Assembly (NCBI RefSeq): GCF_013364195.1
Contig: NZ_CP054918.1
Coordinates: 7,181,001-7,245,000 of the forward strand
Length of the DNA stretch: 64,000 nt
Origin: Streptomyces sp. NA04227
GTDB taxonomy: Bacteria > Actinomycetota > Actinomycetes > Streptomycetales > Streptomycetaceae
Direction of reading: 5' to 3'
The notes under the pieces are model-generated. The model was given only the letters and a program-made list of their open reading frames with translations, was not told the origin of the DNA and did no database searches. A program made the position numbers and the translations under genes. Each line of letters opens with the position of its first letter. Position 1 is the first letter of the stretch. This document shows, one piece after another, positions 56,801-64,000 of the stretch.

Positions 56801-59482
56801 TTCACCGGCCGTCTGTCCCAGGAGTCCGCGCCGTGGGTGCGGGACCACTCAATCCACGGCACGGTGATCGTTCCCGGTACCGCGCTGGTCGAGATGGCCG
56901 GTGCCGCAGGTCGCCATGCGGGTGCCCCCGTGGTCGACGAGCTGGTCCTTGAAGCACCACTCGTCCTCCCTGAGAACACCTCGGTGCACGTACAGGTCAA
57001 GGTCGGCGAGCCGGACGAGGAAGGCCGCCGTGAGGTGGCCCTGTTCTCCCGTCCGGCGGCCGAGGAGGCTGCCCGGCAAGCGACCTGTCACGCGCGTGGC
57101 ACTCTCACCACCACGTCCGAGGCTCCTGCCGCCTCGTGGTCCGTGCAGTGGCCCCCGGCCGCAGCGGAGCCCATCGATACCGATGTGCTGTACGCCCGCC
57201 TCGCCGACCTCGGCTACACCTACGGCCCGGCTTTCCAGAACGTACGGTCCGCCTGGCGTGAGGGCGAGACCGTCTACACCGAGCTTGCCCTGCGCGACGA
57301 AGAGACCGACGGGGCTGCGCGGTTCGCGCTCCACCCGGCCCTCTTCGACGCCGCCCTGCACGGCGGACTCGACTGGCTGGACTCCGGCGACGGAACGTCG
57401 GCGGGACTGCCGTTCTCCTGGTCCGGTGTCCAGTTCGGGCAGACCGGCGCGGCCCGTGTCCGGGTGCGGATCGGATCCGCCGGGAACTCCGCGCTGGGCG
57501 TCGAGATGGCTTCGGAGCACGGTGAACTCGTTGCGCGCGTGGAGCGGTTGACGTTCCGGGCCGTCGAGCAGGCGCAGTTGCGGGCGGCCGGTGGCGATCA
57601 GGGTGAAGCCCTGTTCCGGATCGACTGGGTGCCGGTGACGCCGGTCGGCCGGAACGGACAGGGTCCTGCCTGTGTCGCCACTCTCGGATCGGCGCACCTG
57701 GCTGAACTCGAAGCTCTGGAGCGGTCGTTGACCGGCGGGGCAGCCGTACCGGAGCTGGTCTTCGCCTCCGTCGACGTCCCGGCCGGGCCGACTGCCACGG
57801 CGGCGCATACCGTCGCCCGTGACACGCTGGCCCTGGTGCAGCGGTGGCTGGCCGCCGAGGCGCTGGCCGAGGCGCGGCTGGTGGTGGTGACTCGCGGCGG
57901 TGTCGCCGTGGGCGACGAAGCCGGTGATCCGGCGGCCGCCCCGGTCTGGGGTCTGGTGCGCAGCGCACAGTCCGAACACCCGGACCGTTTCCTCCTCGTT
58001 GACGTTGACGTTGACGTTGACGTTGACGTTGACGGCGACGGCGGCGAGCTGCCCGACTGGGGAGCCCTGGCCGACCTCTCCGAGCCACAACTCGCCGTCC
58101 GTGCGGGACGTGTGTGCGTGCCGCGCCTGGCCCGCGCCGGTGAGTCCGCCCCGTCCACCGCGTCCGACGAGCTGTCTCGCTCCTGGAACCCGGACGGCAC
58201 GGTGCTGATCACCGGCGGTACGGGCGGCCTCGGCGCGCTCTTCGCCAGGCACCTCGCCGGGCAGCGCGGTGCCAAGCGTCTCGTTCTGGTGAGCAGGCGC
58301 GGTCCCGCCGCCGAGGGTGTGTCCGAACTGGTCGCGGAACTGGCCGAGTTGGGTGCCGACGCTCGCGCGGTGGCGTGCGATGTGTCCGACCGGGACCAGC
58401 TCGCGAAGGTGCTCGTCTCGCTGGAGCGTCCGTTGACGGCGGTGATCCATGCCGCGGGTGTGCTCGACGACGGTCTGGTGGACTCGATGACGCCGGAGCA
58501 GCTGGAGCGGGTGCTGCGGCCCAAGCTCGACGCGGCCCTGCACCTGCACGAGTTGACCGCGGACGAGGACCTCTCGGCGTTCGTCCTGTTCTCCTCGATC
58601 ACGGCGCTGATCGGCACCCCGGGGCAGGCGAACTACGCCGCGGCCAATGCCTTCCTGGACGCGCTCGCCGCGCGGCGCCGTGCCGACGGGCTGCCCGCGA
58701 GCTCCCTGGCCTGGGGCCTGTGGGAGGAGTCCGCGGGCATGGGCGGCGAGCTGAGCGAGGCGGACCTCGCGCGCCTCGCACGGCTGGGCCTGCGACCGCT
58801 GCCGAGCCAGCGCGGCCTCGAACTCTTCGACAGGGCAGCCGAGTTGGACACGGCCCTGCTCGCTCCGGTGCTCCTGGACCGCGGCGCGCTGAGGGCGAGG
58901 GCGCGCACCGGTGGGCTGCCCGCGCTGCTGCGTGCGCTGGCACCCGTACCGCCACGCCGCGCCGAGGCCGCGAGTGTCACCCTGGCCCAGCGCTTCGCCG
59001 GGATTCCGGTCGCCGAGCGCGAGCGGACCGTCCTCGAATTCGTGCAGCAGCACGTGGCGGCCGTCCTCGGGCACTCCTCGCCGGGCAGCATCAGCCCGGC
59101 GCGGGCCTTCAAGGACCTCGGGTTCGACTCGCTGTCCGCGGTCGAACTGCGGAACCGGCTTACGCAGGCGAGCGGGGTACGTCTCGCGCCGACCATGGTC
59201 TTCGACCACCCAACGACCGAGTCGGTCGCGGAGCTCCTCGTGGCGGAACTCGGCGGCACCGCCACCGCCCCCGACCTGTCCGTCGAGCAGCAACTCGACC
59301 AGCTGGAAACGCTGGTCACCGGCCTGGACAGCGCCGAGAAGGCACAGGTGGCCGAGCGACTTCGGCTCCTGCTCGGCGCGGTCTTTGACAACGGCACCGC
59401 AACTACCGGCGGCCGCATCGAGGCGGCCAACACGATGGACGAGGTCCTGGAACTCCTCGACGCCGAGTTCGGCGAGGCGTGA
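53885..59482 (+). CDS. Type I modular PKS: module 2 (KS-AT-DH-KR-ACP)
   Basis: 1865 aa, ATG overlapping the previous stop. N-terminal coiled-coil docking region ([20 protein letters not shown]), KS (48-475; Cys216), AT (585-900; Ser679, HAFH 779-782, malonyl type), DH (His988 in [10 protein letters not shown]), KR (catalytic half about 1435-1620; LDD motif, B-type, Tyr in GQANYAAAN), ACP (Ser1749) and a C-terminal docking region. There is no ER, so the unit should carry a double bond, probably trans given the B-type KR. A (GTTGAC)6 microsatellite lies in the KR structural subdomain. Confidence 0.95.
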   Translation: MKQVTGDDARGGSAPDEQKLRQYLRKVTGELRTANRRIRDLEQREAEPLAIVGMACRYPGGVTSPEELWQLVAEGRDAISGLPTNRGWDMERLHHPDPEQPGTVTTSGGGFLHDAADFDAGFFGISPREALAMDPHQRVLLEVAWEALEDAGVDPTSLRGSDAGVFTGVVPMDYGVSMPPELEGFRLTGTTTSVVSGRVAYSFGFEGPAVTVDTACSSSLVAMHLASQALRSGECSLALAGGVTVMSGPFLLQEFSRQRGLAADGRCKSYAAGADGTGFSDGAGLVVLERLSDARRNGHRILGVIRGSAVNQDGASNGLTAPNGPSQERVIRQALASAGLAPADVDAVEGHGTGTRLGDPIEAQALLATYGQERVDGRPLRLGSIKSNIGHTSAAAGVAGVIKMVMAMRHGVLPQTLNVDEPSPRIDWSAGEVELLTEAAEWPLSGERPRRAGVSSFGVSGTNAHLILEEAPAAGSAAGGATAGQAPNAEADAEVVSVSRPAVVPVVVSGKSAEALAGQAERLRSYLVARPELDVVDVAFSAVAARAQFDQRAAVVASGRESLLSGLATLAEQVPSAGLVAGKTGFLFTGQGAQRAGMGAELAAAYPVFAHALDEVCAHFDSHLGRSLKELLFAAKGSDEAALLDRTEFTQAAMFAVEVALFRLLESLDVKPDVLIGHSVGELACAHVAGVLSLEDACSLVAARGRLMGALPAGGGMVAVQAAEAEVTASLADFEGRLSIAAVNGPMALVVSGELDAIEEWLPFWQEQGRKTTRLRVSHAFHSPLMEPMLNEFRTVAEQLTFHEPQIAVVSNLTGGVVSSELTDPSYWVRHVREAVRFADGIRTLSALGVTRFVEVGPDAVLTAMAQQTLDVDTDDQDAVFVPALRARTPEPEAFAAFLGQAHVAGIPLNWQAFYAGSGAQRIELPTYAFQRDRYWLTPGAGSSDPSASGLASIDHPILSAAVPVGDRDEWVFTGRLSQESAPWVRDHSIHGTVIVPGTALVEMAGAAGRHAGAPVVDELVLEAPLVLPENTSVHVQVKVGEPDEEGRREVALFSRPAAEEAARQATCHARGTLTTTSEAPAASWSVQWPPAAAEPIDTDVLYARLADLGYTYGPAFQNVRSAWREGETVYTELALRDEETDGAARFALHPALFDAALHGGLDWLDSGDGTSAGLPFSWSGVQFGQTGAARVRVRIGSAGNSALGVEMASEHGELVARVERLTFRAVEQAQLRAAGGDQGEALFRIDWVPVTPVGRNGQGPACVATLGSAHLAELEALERSLTGGAAVPELVFASVDVPAGPTATAAHTVARDTLALVQRWLAAEALAEARLVVVTRGGVAVGDEAGDPAAAPVWGLVRSAQSEHPDRFLLVDVDVDVDVDVDGDGGELPDWGALADLSEPQLAVRAGRVCVPRLARAGESAPSTASDELSRSWNPDGTVLITGGTGGLGALFARHLAGQRGAKRLVLVSRRGPAAEGVSELVAELAELGADARAVACDVSDRDQLAKVLVSLERPLTAVIHAAGVLDDGLVDSMTPEQLERVLRPKLDAALHLHELTADEDLSAFVLFSSITALIGTPGQANYAAANAFLDALAARRRADGLPASSLAWGLWEESAGMGGELSEADLARLARLGLRPLPSQRGLELFDRAAELDTALLAPVLLDRGALRARARTGGLPALLRALAPVPPRRAEAASVTLAQRFAGIPVAERERTVLEFVQQHVAAVLGHSSPGSISPARAFKDLGFDSLSAVELRNRLTQASGVRLAPTMVFDHPTTESVAELLVAELGGTATAPDLSVEQQLDQLETLVTGLDSAEKAQVAERLRLLLGAVFDNGTATTGGRIEAANTMDEVLELLDAEFGEA
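57998..58033 (+). repeat. In-frame hexanucleotide repeat (GTTGAC)x6 inside the PKS
   Basis: Six exact copies encode a run of Val-Asp pairs. The equivalent place in the neighbouring modules has only one or two such pairs, so copy number appears to vary. Being in multiples of six bases it keeps the frame. Confidence 0.95.
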
Positions 59483-59530
59483 GAGACGACCCATGACCGA
59501 GACCACCACGCACCGAACAGGACACGGCCG

Positions 59531-62500
59531 ATGAGCACCGAGCGGATGAGCACTGAAGTGAACGATGCCCAGCAGCAGGAGAAGCTCGTCCGCTATGTGA
59601 AGCGGCTGGCGACCGACCTCGATGTGGCCAGGACCCGTATCAAGGAGTTCGAGGACCGCGCGGGCGAACCGTTGGCCATCGTCGGAATGAGCTGCCGCTA
59701 CCCGGGCGGCGTCACCTCTCCCGAGGAGCTGTGGCAGCTCGTCGCCGAGGGCCGGATCGGCACCGCGACGGAGTTCCCCGCGGACCGCGGATGGGACGTG
59801 GAGAACCTCTACCACCCCGACCCGGACCACACCGGTACCTCGTACGCCCGCGGTGGCGGATTCGTGGACCGGGCGGGGGAGTTCGACGCGGACTTCTTCG
59901 GCATCAGCCCGCGTGAGGCCCTGGTCATGGACCCGCAGCAGCGCCTGCTCCTGGAGTCGGCGTGGGAGGCGTTCGAGGACGCCGGTATCGACATCACGGC
60001 GCTGCGGGGCAGCGACACCGGTGTGTTCTGCGGAGTGATGTACCAGGACTACGGGTTCGTGGCGGGTACCAGCGACCGGCGGCCCGAGGTCGAGGGCTAC
60101 CTCTCGATCGCCTCGGCGGGCAGTGTCGCCTCCGGACGCATCAGCTACACCTTCGGCTTCACCGGCCCCGCGACCACCGTGGACACGGCCTGCTCGTCCT
60201 CGCTGGTCGCCGTGCACCAGGCGGCCCAGGCGCTGCGCGCGCGGGAGTGCTCGCTGGCCCTGGTCGGCGGTGTCACGGTCCTCGCACGGCCGAACATCTT
60301 CATCGAGTTCAGCCGCCAGCGCGGGGTGTCGCCCGACGGGCGCTGCAAGGCGTACTCGGCCGCCGCCGACGGTGTCGGCTGGGCCGAGGGCGCCGGTCTG
60401 CTGGTCCTCGAACGGCTCTCCGACGCGCGCCGCAACGGCCACCGGGTACTCGCCGTCGTCCGCGGCAGCGCCGTCAACCAGGACGGTGCGAGCAATGGCC
60501 TGACCGCGCCCAACGGCCCCTCGCAGGAGCGGGTGATCCGGCAGGCGCTCGCGGACGCCGGTCTGCGGGCCGCCGACATCGACGTGGTGGAGGGCCACGG
60601 CACCGGCACCCCGCTCGGCGACCCGATCGAGGCCAAGGCGCTGCTCGCCACCTACGGCCAGGAGCGCGAGCACGGTCCGCTGCGGCTGGGCTCGGTCAAG
60701 TCGAACATCGGGCACACCCAGGCGGCCGCCGGTGTGGCCGGAATGATCAAGATGGTCATGGCCCTGCGCAACGGCGTACTGCCGCGCACCCTGCACGTCG
60801 ACGCCCCCTCACCCAACGTCGACTGGACCGCGGGCGAGGTGTCCCTGCTCACCGACGCGGAGCCCTGGCCGACCGGCGAGCGCACGCGTCGCGCGGGCGT
60901 CTCGTCCTTCGGCGTCAGCGGCACCAACGCACACGTGATCATCGAGGAGGCACCCGCCGAGCCCGCCGAAGCCGAGGCGCCCGCCACCGACCTCGTGCCG
61001 CCGCGCGCCGTGCCCGTACTGCTGTCCGCCACCGGCGACGCGGCGCTGCGGGCACAGGCCGACCGGCTGCGCGCGCTGATGATCGAGCGGCCCGAACTCG
61101 CGGTCCTGGACCTCGCGTTCTCCTCGTCGACCACCCGTGCCCAGCTGGAGAAGCGGGCGGCCGTCGTCGCCACCGACCGGGGCGCCCTGCTGTCCGGGCT
61201 CAAGGCACTCTCCGCCGCCGAGCCCGCCGCGCACGTACTCGAAGGCCGTACCACCGGCGACCGCGCCGTCTTCGTCTTCCCGGGCCAGGGCGCCCAGTGG
61301 GAGGGGATGGCGGTGGACCTGCTCGACTCCTCGCCGGTCTTCGCCGCCGAGATCGCCGCCTGTGGCAAGGCCCTTTCCCCTTACGTGGACTGGGAGTTGG
61401 AGGCCGTCCTGCGCGGCGCGCCCGGCGCGCCCCGGCTGGAGCGGGTCGACGTGGTGCAGCCCGCCCTGTTCGCCGTGATGGTGTCGCTCGCCGCACTGTG
61501 GCAGTCGTACGGTGTCGTGCCCGAGGCGGTCCTCGGACACTCCCAGGGTGAGATCGCCGCCGCCTGTGTGGCCGGTGCGCTGTCCCTCGACGACGCCGCC
61601 CGGGTGGTGGCGCTGCGCAGCCGCGCCATCGGCGAGCGGCTCGCCGGCAAGGGCGGCATGGCCTCGATCGCGCTGCCGGAGGACCGGGTCCGCGAGCTGA
61701 TCGAGCCGTACCAGGGCCGTATCTCGGTCGCCGCCGTCAACGGCCCGTCCGCGGTGGTCGTCTCCGGCGAGGCCGCCGCGCTCGACGACCTCGGCGTCGA
61801 GTGCGAGCGCGCCGAGATCCGGCTGAACCGCGTGGCCGTGGACTACGCCTCGCACTCGGCCCAGGTCACCGCCATCGAAAACGAACTGCTCGACCTGCTC
61901 GCACCGATCACCCCGCGCACCGGCACCATCCCCTTCTACTCCACGCTGCGCGGCGAGTTCGTCGACACGACCCGGCTCGGCGCCGCGTACTGGTACGAGA
62001 ACCTGCGCGGCCGGGTCGGCTTCGAACCCGCCGTCCGGGCCCTGCTCGAAAGCGGCACCAACTGCTTCATCGAGGTGTCCCCGCACCCCGTCCTGAAGGT
62101 GCCGGTCGAGGAGACGATCCACGCCCTGGACGCCGCCGAGCGGGCCACGGTGCTCGGCTCGCTGCGCCGCGGCGAGGGCGGCTTCGCACGGTTCGCCACC
62201 TCGCTGGCCGAGGCCCACACCTTCGGCACACCGGTCGACTGGACGACGTTCTACGCGGACAGCGGCGCCGGGTACGTCGCGCTGCCGACGTACGCGTTCC
62301 AGCGGGAGCGCTACTGGATGATGCCGGGCGCCGCGGGCGACCCGCAGGCCGCCGGGCTGCGCCGGTTCGACCACCCGGTGCTGACCGCCTCGGTGCAGGT
62401 CGGCGACCGGGACGAGACGCTGTTCACCGGGCGCGTGTCGCAGGACGCCCAGGCCTGGACGCAGGACCACGCCGTGTTCGGCACCGTGCTCCTGCCCGGC

Positions 62501-64000
62501 GCCGCCGTCGTCGAACTGGTCCTCGCGGCCGCGGCCGAGGCGGGCAGCCCGGTCGTCGACGAACTGGTGCTCCAGGCCCCGCTGATCCTCACCGAGGACG
62601 TGGCCCGGCAGATACAGGTGGTCGTCGGCGCCGAGGACGCCGACGGCCTTCGCGAGGTCACCGTGTACTCGCGGCCGGAATCGGCCGAGGAGACTCCGGT
62701 CTGTCACGCCCGGGGCCAACTCACCGGCCACGCCGAGCCCGTACGCCCCCTCGGCGCGCAGTGGCCCCCGGCCGGTGCCGAGAGTGTCGCCGTCGACACG
62801 CTCTACCCGCGCGCGACCGCGGCCGGTTACGAGTACGGGCCGCTGTTCCAGGGGCTGCGCGCGGCCTGGCGGGCCGGGGACGACCTGTACACCGAGGTGG
62901 TACTGCCCGAGGGCGCGGGCGGCGAGGGCTTCGGTGTCCATCCGGCCCTGTTCGACGCCGTCCTGCACGGCGCGCTGATCGAGAAGGACCTGGCCTCCGG
63001 CGTGGATCTGCCGTTCTCCTGGTCCGGAGTGCAGCTCGGCCACGGCACGGGCCCACGGGTGCGCGCCCGCATCGGCCGGGACACCGAAGGGTCCGCGTTG
63101 CGGATCGACGTGTTCGACGAGACCGGCTCCCTGGTCGTCGCGGTGGACACCCTGGCCGTACGCCCCGTGGACCAGGCGCAGTTGGAGAGTGCGCAGGGCG
63201 GCGGACAGAACCGCAACGCCCTGTTCCGGCTGGACTGGACCGTGCTGACGGAGACCCCCGCACAGCCGGTGGCGTCGGTCGCGGTGCTCGGCGACTGCCC
63301 CGCCCCCGGCGAGCGGTACGCGGACCTTCAGGCGCTGGAGCGTGCGGTGGCCGAGGGTGCCGCCGCGCCGGACGTCGTCCTGGTGGGTGTCGAGTCCGAG
63401 CAGGTCGAGGGCGGCAACGAGGCCTCGGCGGCCCGCGCCCTCGCCACCCGCACACTGGACCTGCTGCAGCGCTGGCTGGCCTGCGAGGCGCTGGCCGGGG
63501 CGCGGCTGACGGTCGTGACCCGCAACGCGGTCGCGATCGGCGGGCAGGTACCGGACTTGGTGCAGGCTCCGGTCTGGGGTCTGGTGCGCAGCGCGCAGTC
63601 CGAACACCCGGGCCGGTTCACCCTGGTGGACATCGACGCTGACGCGGACCTTGGCGGAGACCTTGACCGGTCCGCGGTGATCGGCCTCGACGAGCCGCAA
63701 CTCGCCGTCCGTGCCGATGAGTTGCTCGTGCCCCGCCTGGCCCGGACCAAGGCCTCTGAGGTCGAAGGCCCCTGGCTCCTGAGCAGCAAGCGCAAGGGGT
63801 CGCTGTCGGATCTCGAAATCCTGCCCTCCAGCGGCGACCGTGCGCTCGGCGTCAACGAGGTGCGGATCGGCATCCGGGCGGCCGGTCTCAACTTCCGGGA
63901 CGTACTGATCGCTCTCGGTACCTACCCCGGTGAGGCGCCGCTGGGCAGCGAGGCCGCGGGCGTGGTCCTCGAAGTCGGCTCCGAGGTGACCGATCTGGCC
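59531..64000 (+). CDS. Type I modular PKS: module 3 (KS-AT-DH-ER...), right end cut by the window
   Basis: First 1490 residues in view; ATG at 59531 (an in-frame ATG lies at 59546). N-terminal coiled-coil docking region ([20 protein letters not shown]), KS (46-470; Cys221), AT (575-880; Ser671 in GHSQGE and YASH 772-775, methylmalonyl type), DH (His980 in [10 protein letters not shown]), and from about 1415 the start of an ER ([20 protein letters not shown], highly similar to the module 1 ER). A KR and ACP should follow outside. It would add a methyl-branched unit, probably fully reduced. KS and AT codons are uniformly C/G-ending, unlike the patchwork of the first two proteins. Confidence 0.95.
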   Translation, partial: MSTERMSTEVNDAQQQEKLVRYVKRLATDLDVARTRIKEFEDRAGEPLAIVGMSCRYPGGVTSPEELWQLVAEGRIGTATEFPADRGWDVENLYHPDPDHTGTSYARGGGFVDRAGEFDADFFGISPREALVMDPQQRLLLESAWEAFEDAGIDITALRGSDTGVFCGVMYQDYGFVAGTSDRRPEVEGYLSIASAGSVASGRISYTFGFTGPATTVDTACSSSLVAVHQAAQALRARECSLALVGGVTVLARPNIFIEFSRQRGVSPDGRCKAYSAAADGVGWAEGAGLLVLERLSDARRNGHRVLAVVRGSAVNQDGASNGLTAPNGPSQERVIRQALADAGLRAADIDVVEGHGTGTPLGDPIEAKALLATYGQEREHGPLRLGSVKSNIGHTQAAAGVAGMIKMVMALRNGVLPRTLHVDAPSPNVDWTAGEVSLLTDAEPWPTGERTRRAGVSSFGVSGTNAHVIIEEAPAEPAEAEAPATDLVPPRAVPVLLSATGDAALRAQADRLRALMIERPELAVLDLAFSSSTTRAQLEKRAAVVATDRGALLSGLKALSAAEPAAHVLEGRTTGDRAVFVFPGQGAQWEGMAVDLLDSSPVFAAEIAACGKALSPYVDWELEAVLRGAPGAPRLERVDVVQPALFAVMVSLAALWQSYGVVPEAVLGHSQGEIAAACVAGALSLDDAARVVALRSRAIGERLAGKGGMASIALPEDRVRELIEPYQGRISVAAVNGPSAVVVSGEAAALDDLGVECERAEIRLNRVAVDYASHSAQVTAIENELLDLLAPITPRTGTIPFYSTLRGEFVDTTRLGAAYWYENLRGRVGFEPAVRALLESGTNCFIEVSPHPVLKVPVEETIHALDAAERATVLGSLRRGEGGFARFATSLAEAHTFGTPVDWTTFYADSGAGYVALPTYAFQRERYWMMPGAAGDPQAAGLRRFDHPVLTASVQVGDRDETLFTGRVSQDAQAWTQDHAVFGTVLLPGAAVVELVLAAAAEAGSPVVDELVLQAPLILTEDVARQIQVVVGAEDADGLREVTVYSRPESAEETPVCHARGQLTGHAEPVRPLGAQWPPAGAESVAVDTLYPRATAAGYEYGPLFQGLRAAWRAGDDLYTEVVLPEGAGGEGFGVHPALFDAVLHGALIEKDLASGVDLPFSWSGVQLGHGTGPRVRARIGRDTEGSALRIDVFDETGSLVVAVDTLAVRPVDQAQLESAQGGGQNRNALFRLDWTVLTETPAQPVASVAVLGDCPAPGERYADLQALERAVAEGAAAPDVVLVGVESEQVEGGNEASAARALATRTLDLLQRWLACEALAGARLTVVTRNAVAIGGQVPDLVQAPVWGLVRSAQSEHPGRFTLVDIDADADLGGDLDRSAVIGLDEPQLAVRADELLVPRLARTKASEVEGPWLLSSKRKGSLSDLEILPSSGDRALGVNEVRIGIRAAGLNFRDVLIALGTYPGEAPLGSEAAGVVLEVGSEVTDLA

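Noticed and set aside
56849..60796. 1315-codon open frame on the minus strand
   Set aside because: Antisense to conserved PKS domains; its translation has no recognisable motifs.

Overview
The window reads as a piece of a Streptomyces (or close actinomycete) chromosome. It is very GC-rich, coding frames have G/C-biased third positions, TTA is almost absent, stop-start overlaps of the GTGA/ATGA type are common, and gene families are typical of the genus: an RNase Sa-like secreted ribonuclease, DesK/NarL two-component genes, SpoIIAB-like ATPases and modular type I polyketide synthases. No tRNA, rRNA or CRISPR array was seen.

Layout. 1-7879 (minus): three large, poorly characterised proteins in one direction (903-aa Ser/Thr-rich protein, 597-aa alpha/beta-hydrolase-like protein, and a >1039-aa propeller/Asp-box protein running off the left edge). 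They end against a frameshifted tyrosine-recombinase remnant (7990-8240) and a HipA-like kinase gene. 9194-14954: glyoxylate/ureide block with malate synthase, a MobA-like nucleotidyltransferase, a small TTA-containing gene, allantoinase and allantoicase. 15077-20033: SDR, DHFR-fold reductase, secreted RNase, small membrane protein, and a histidine kinase/response regulator pair. 20034-21134: an IS5-type insertion sequence with a probable -1 frameshift site, inserted at the stop codon of the response regulator. 21232-25025: FAD monooxygenase, PEP-mutase/isocitrate-lyase-like protein, a SpoIIAB-like ATPase gene broken at a G7 tract, and a small gene.

25235-30918 holds the most unusual set: a small effector-associated-type protein, a class III nucleotide-cyclase-like protein, a Crp/Fnr regulator with an intact cyclic-nucleotide pocket, a membrane-anchored STAND-type NTPase and a 90-aa partner. 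Four of them carry related Gly/Asn/His-rich tags (GN..A.QHGNQH or GG..GPV.AGN). I infer a nucleotide-signal-controlled, conflict-type system.

30975-37941: a sugar/polyol import and catabolism locus (Gfo/Idh dehydrogenase, GntR regulator, binding protein, permease, ATPase, ROK kinase, membrane protein). 38240-43017: a SNF2-family ATPase translationally coupled to a SWIM zinc-finger protein. 43204-43713: an SRPBCC-like protein. 44358 to the right edge: the start of a modular type I PKS cluster. The first protein has a KSQ loading module (malonyl-type AT) plus a fully reducing module 1, the second is a DH-KR module 2 (malonyl), and the third is a methylmalonyl module with DH and the beginning of an ER. 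Predicted chain start: acetyl starter, saturated C2 unit, C2 unit with a double bond, then a methyl-branched unit. The PKS shows strong module-to-module homogenisation with distinct codon use.
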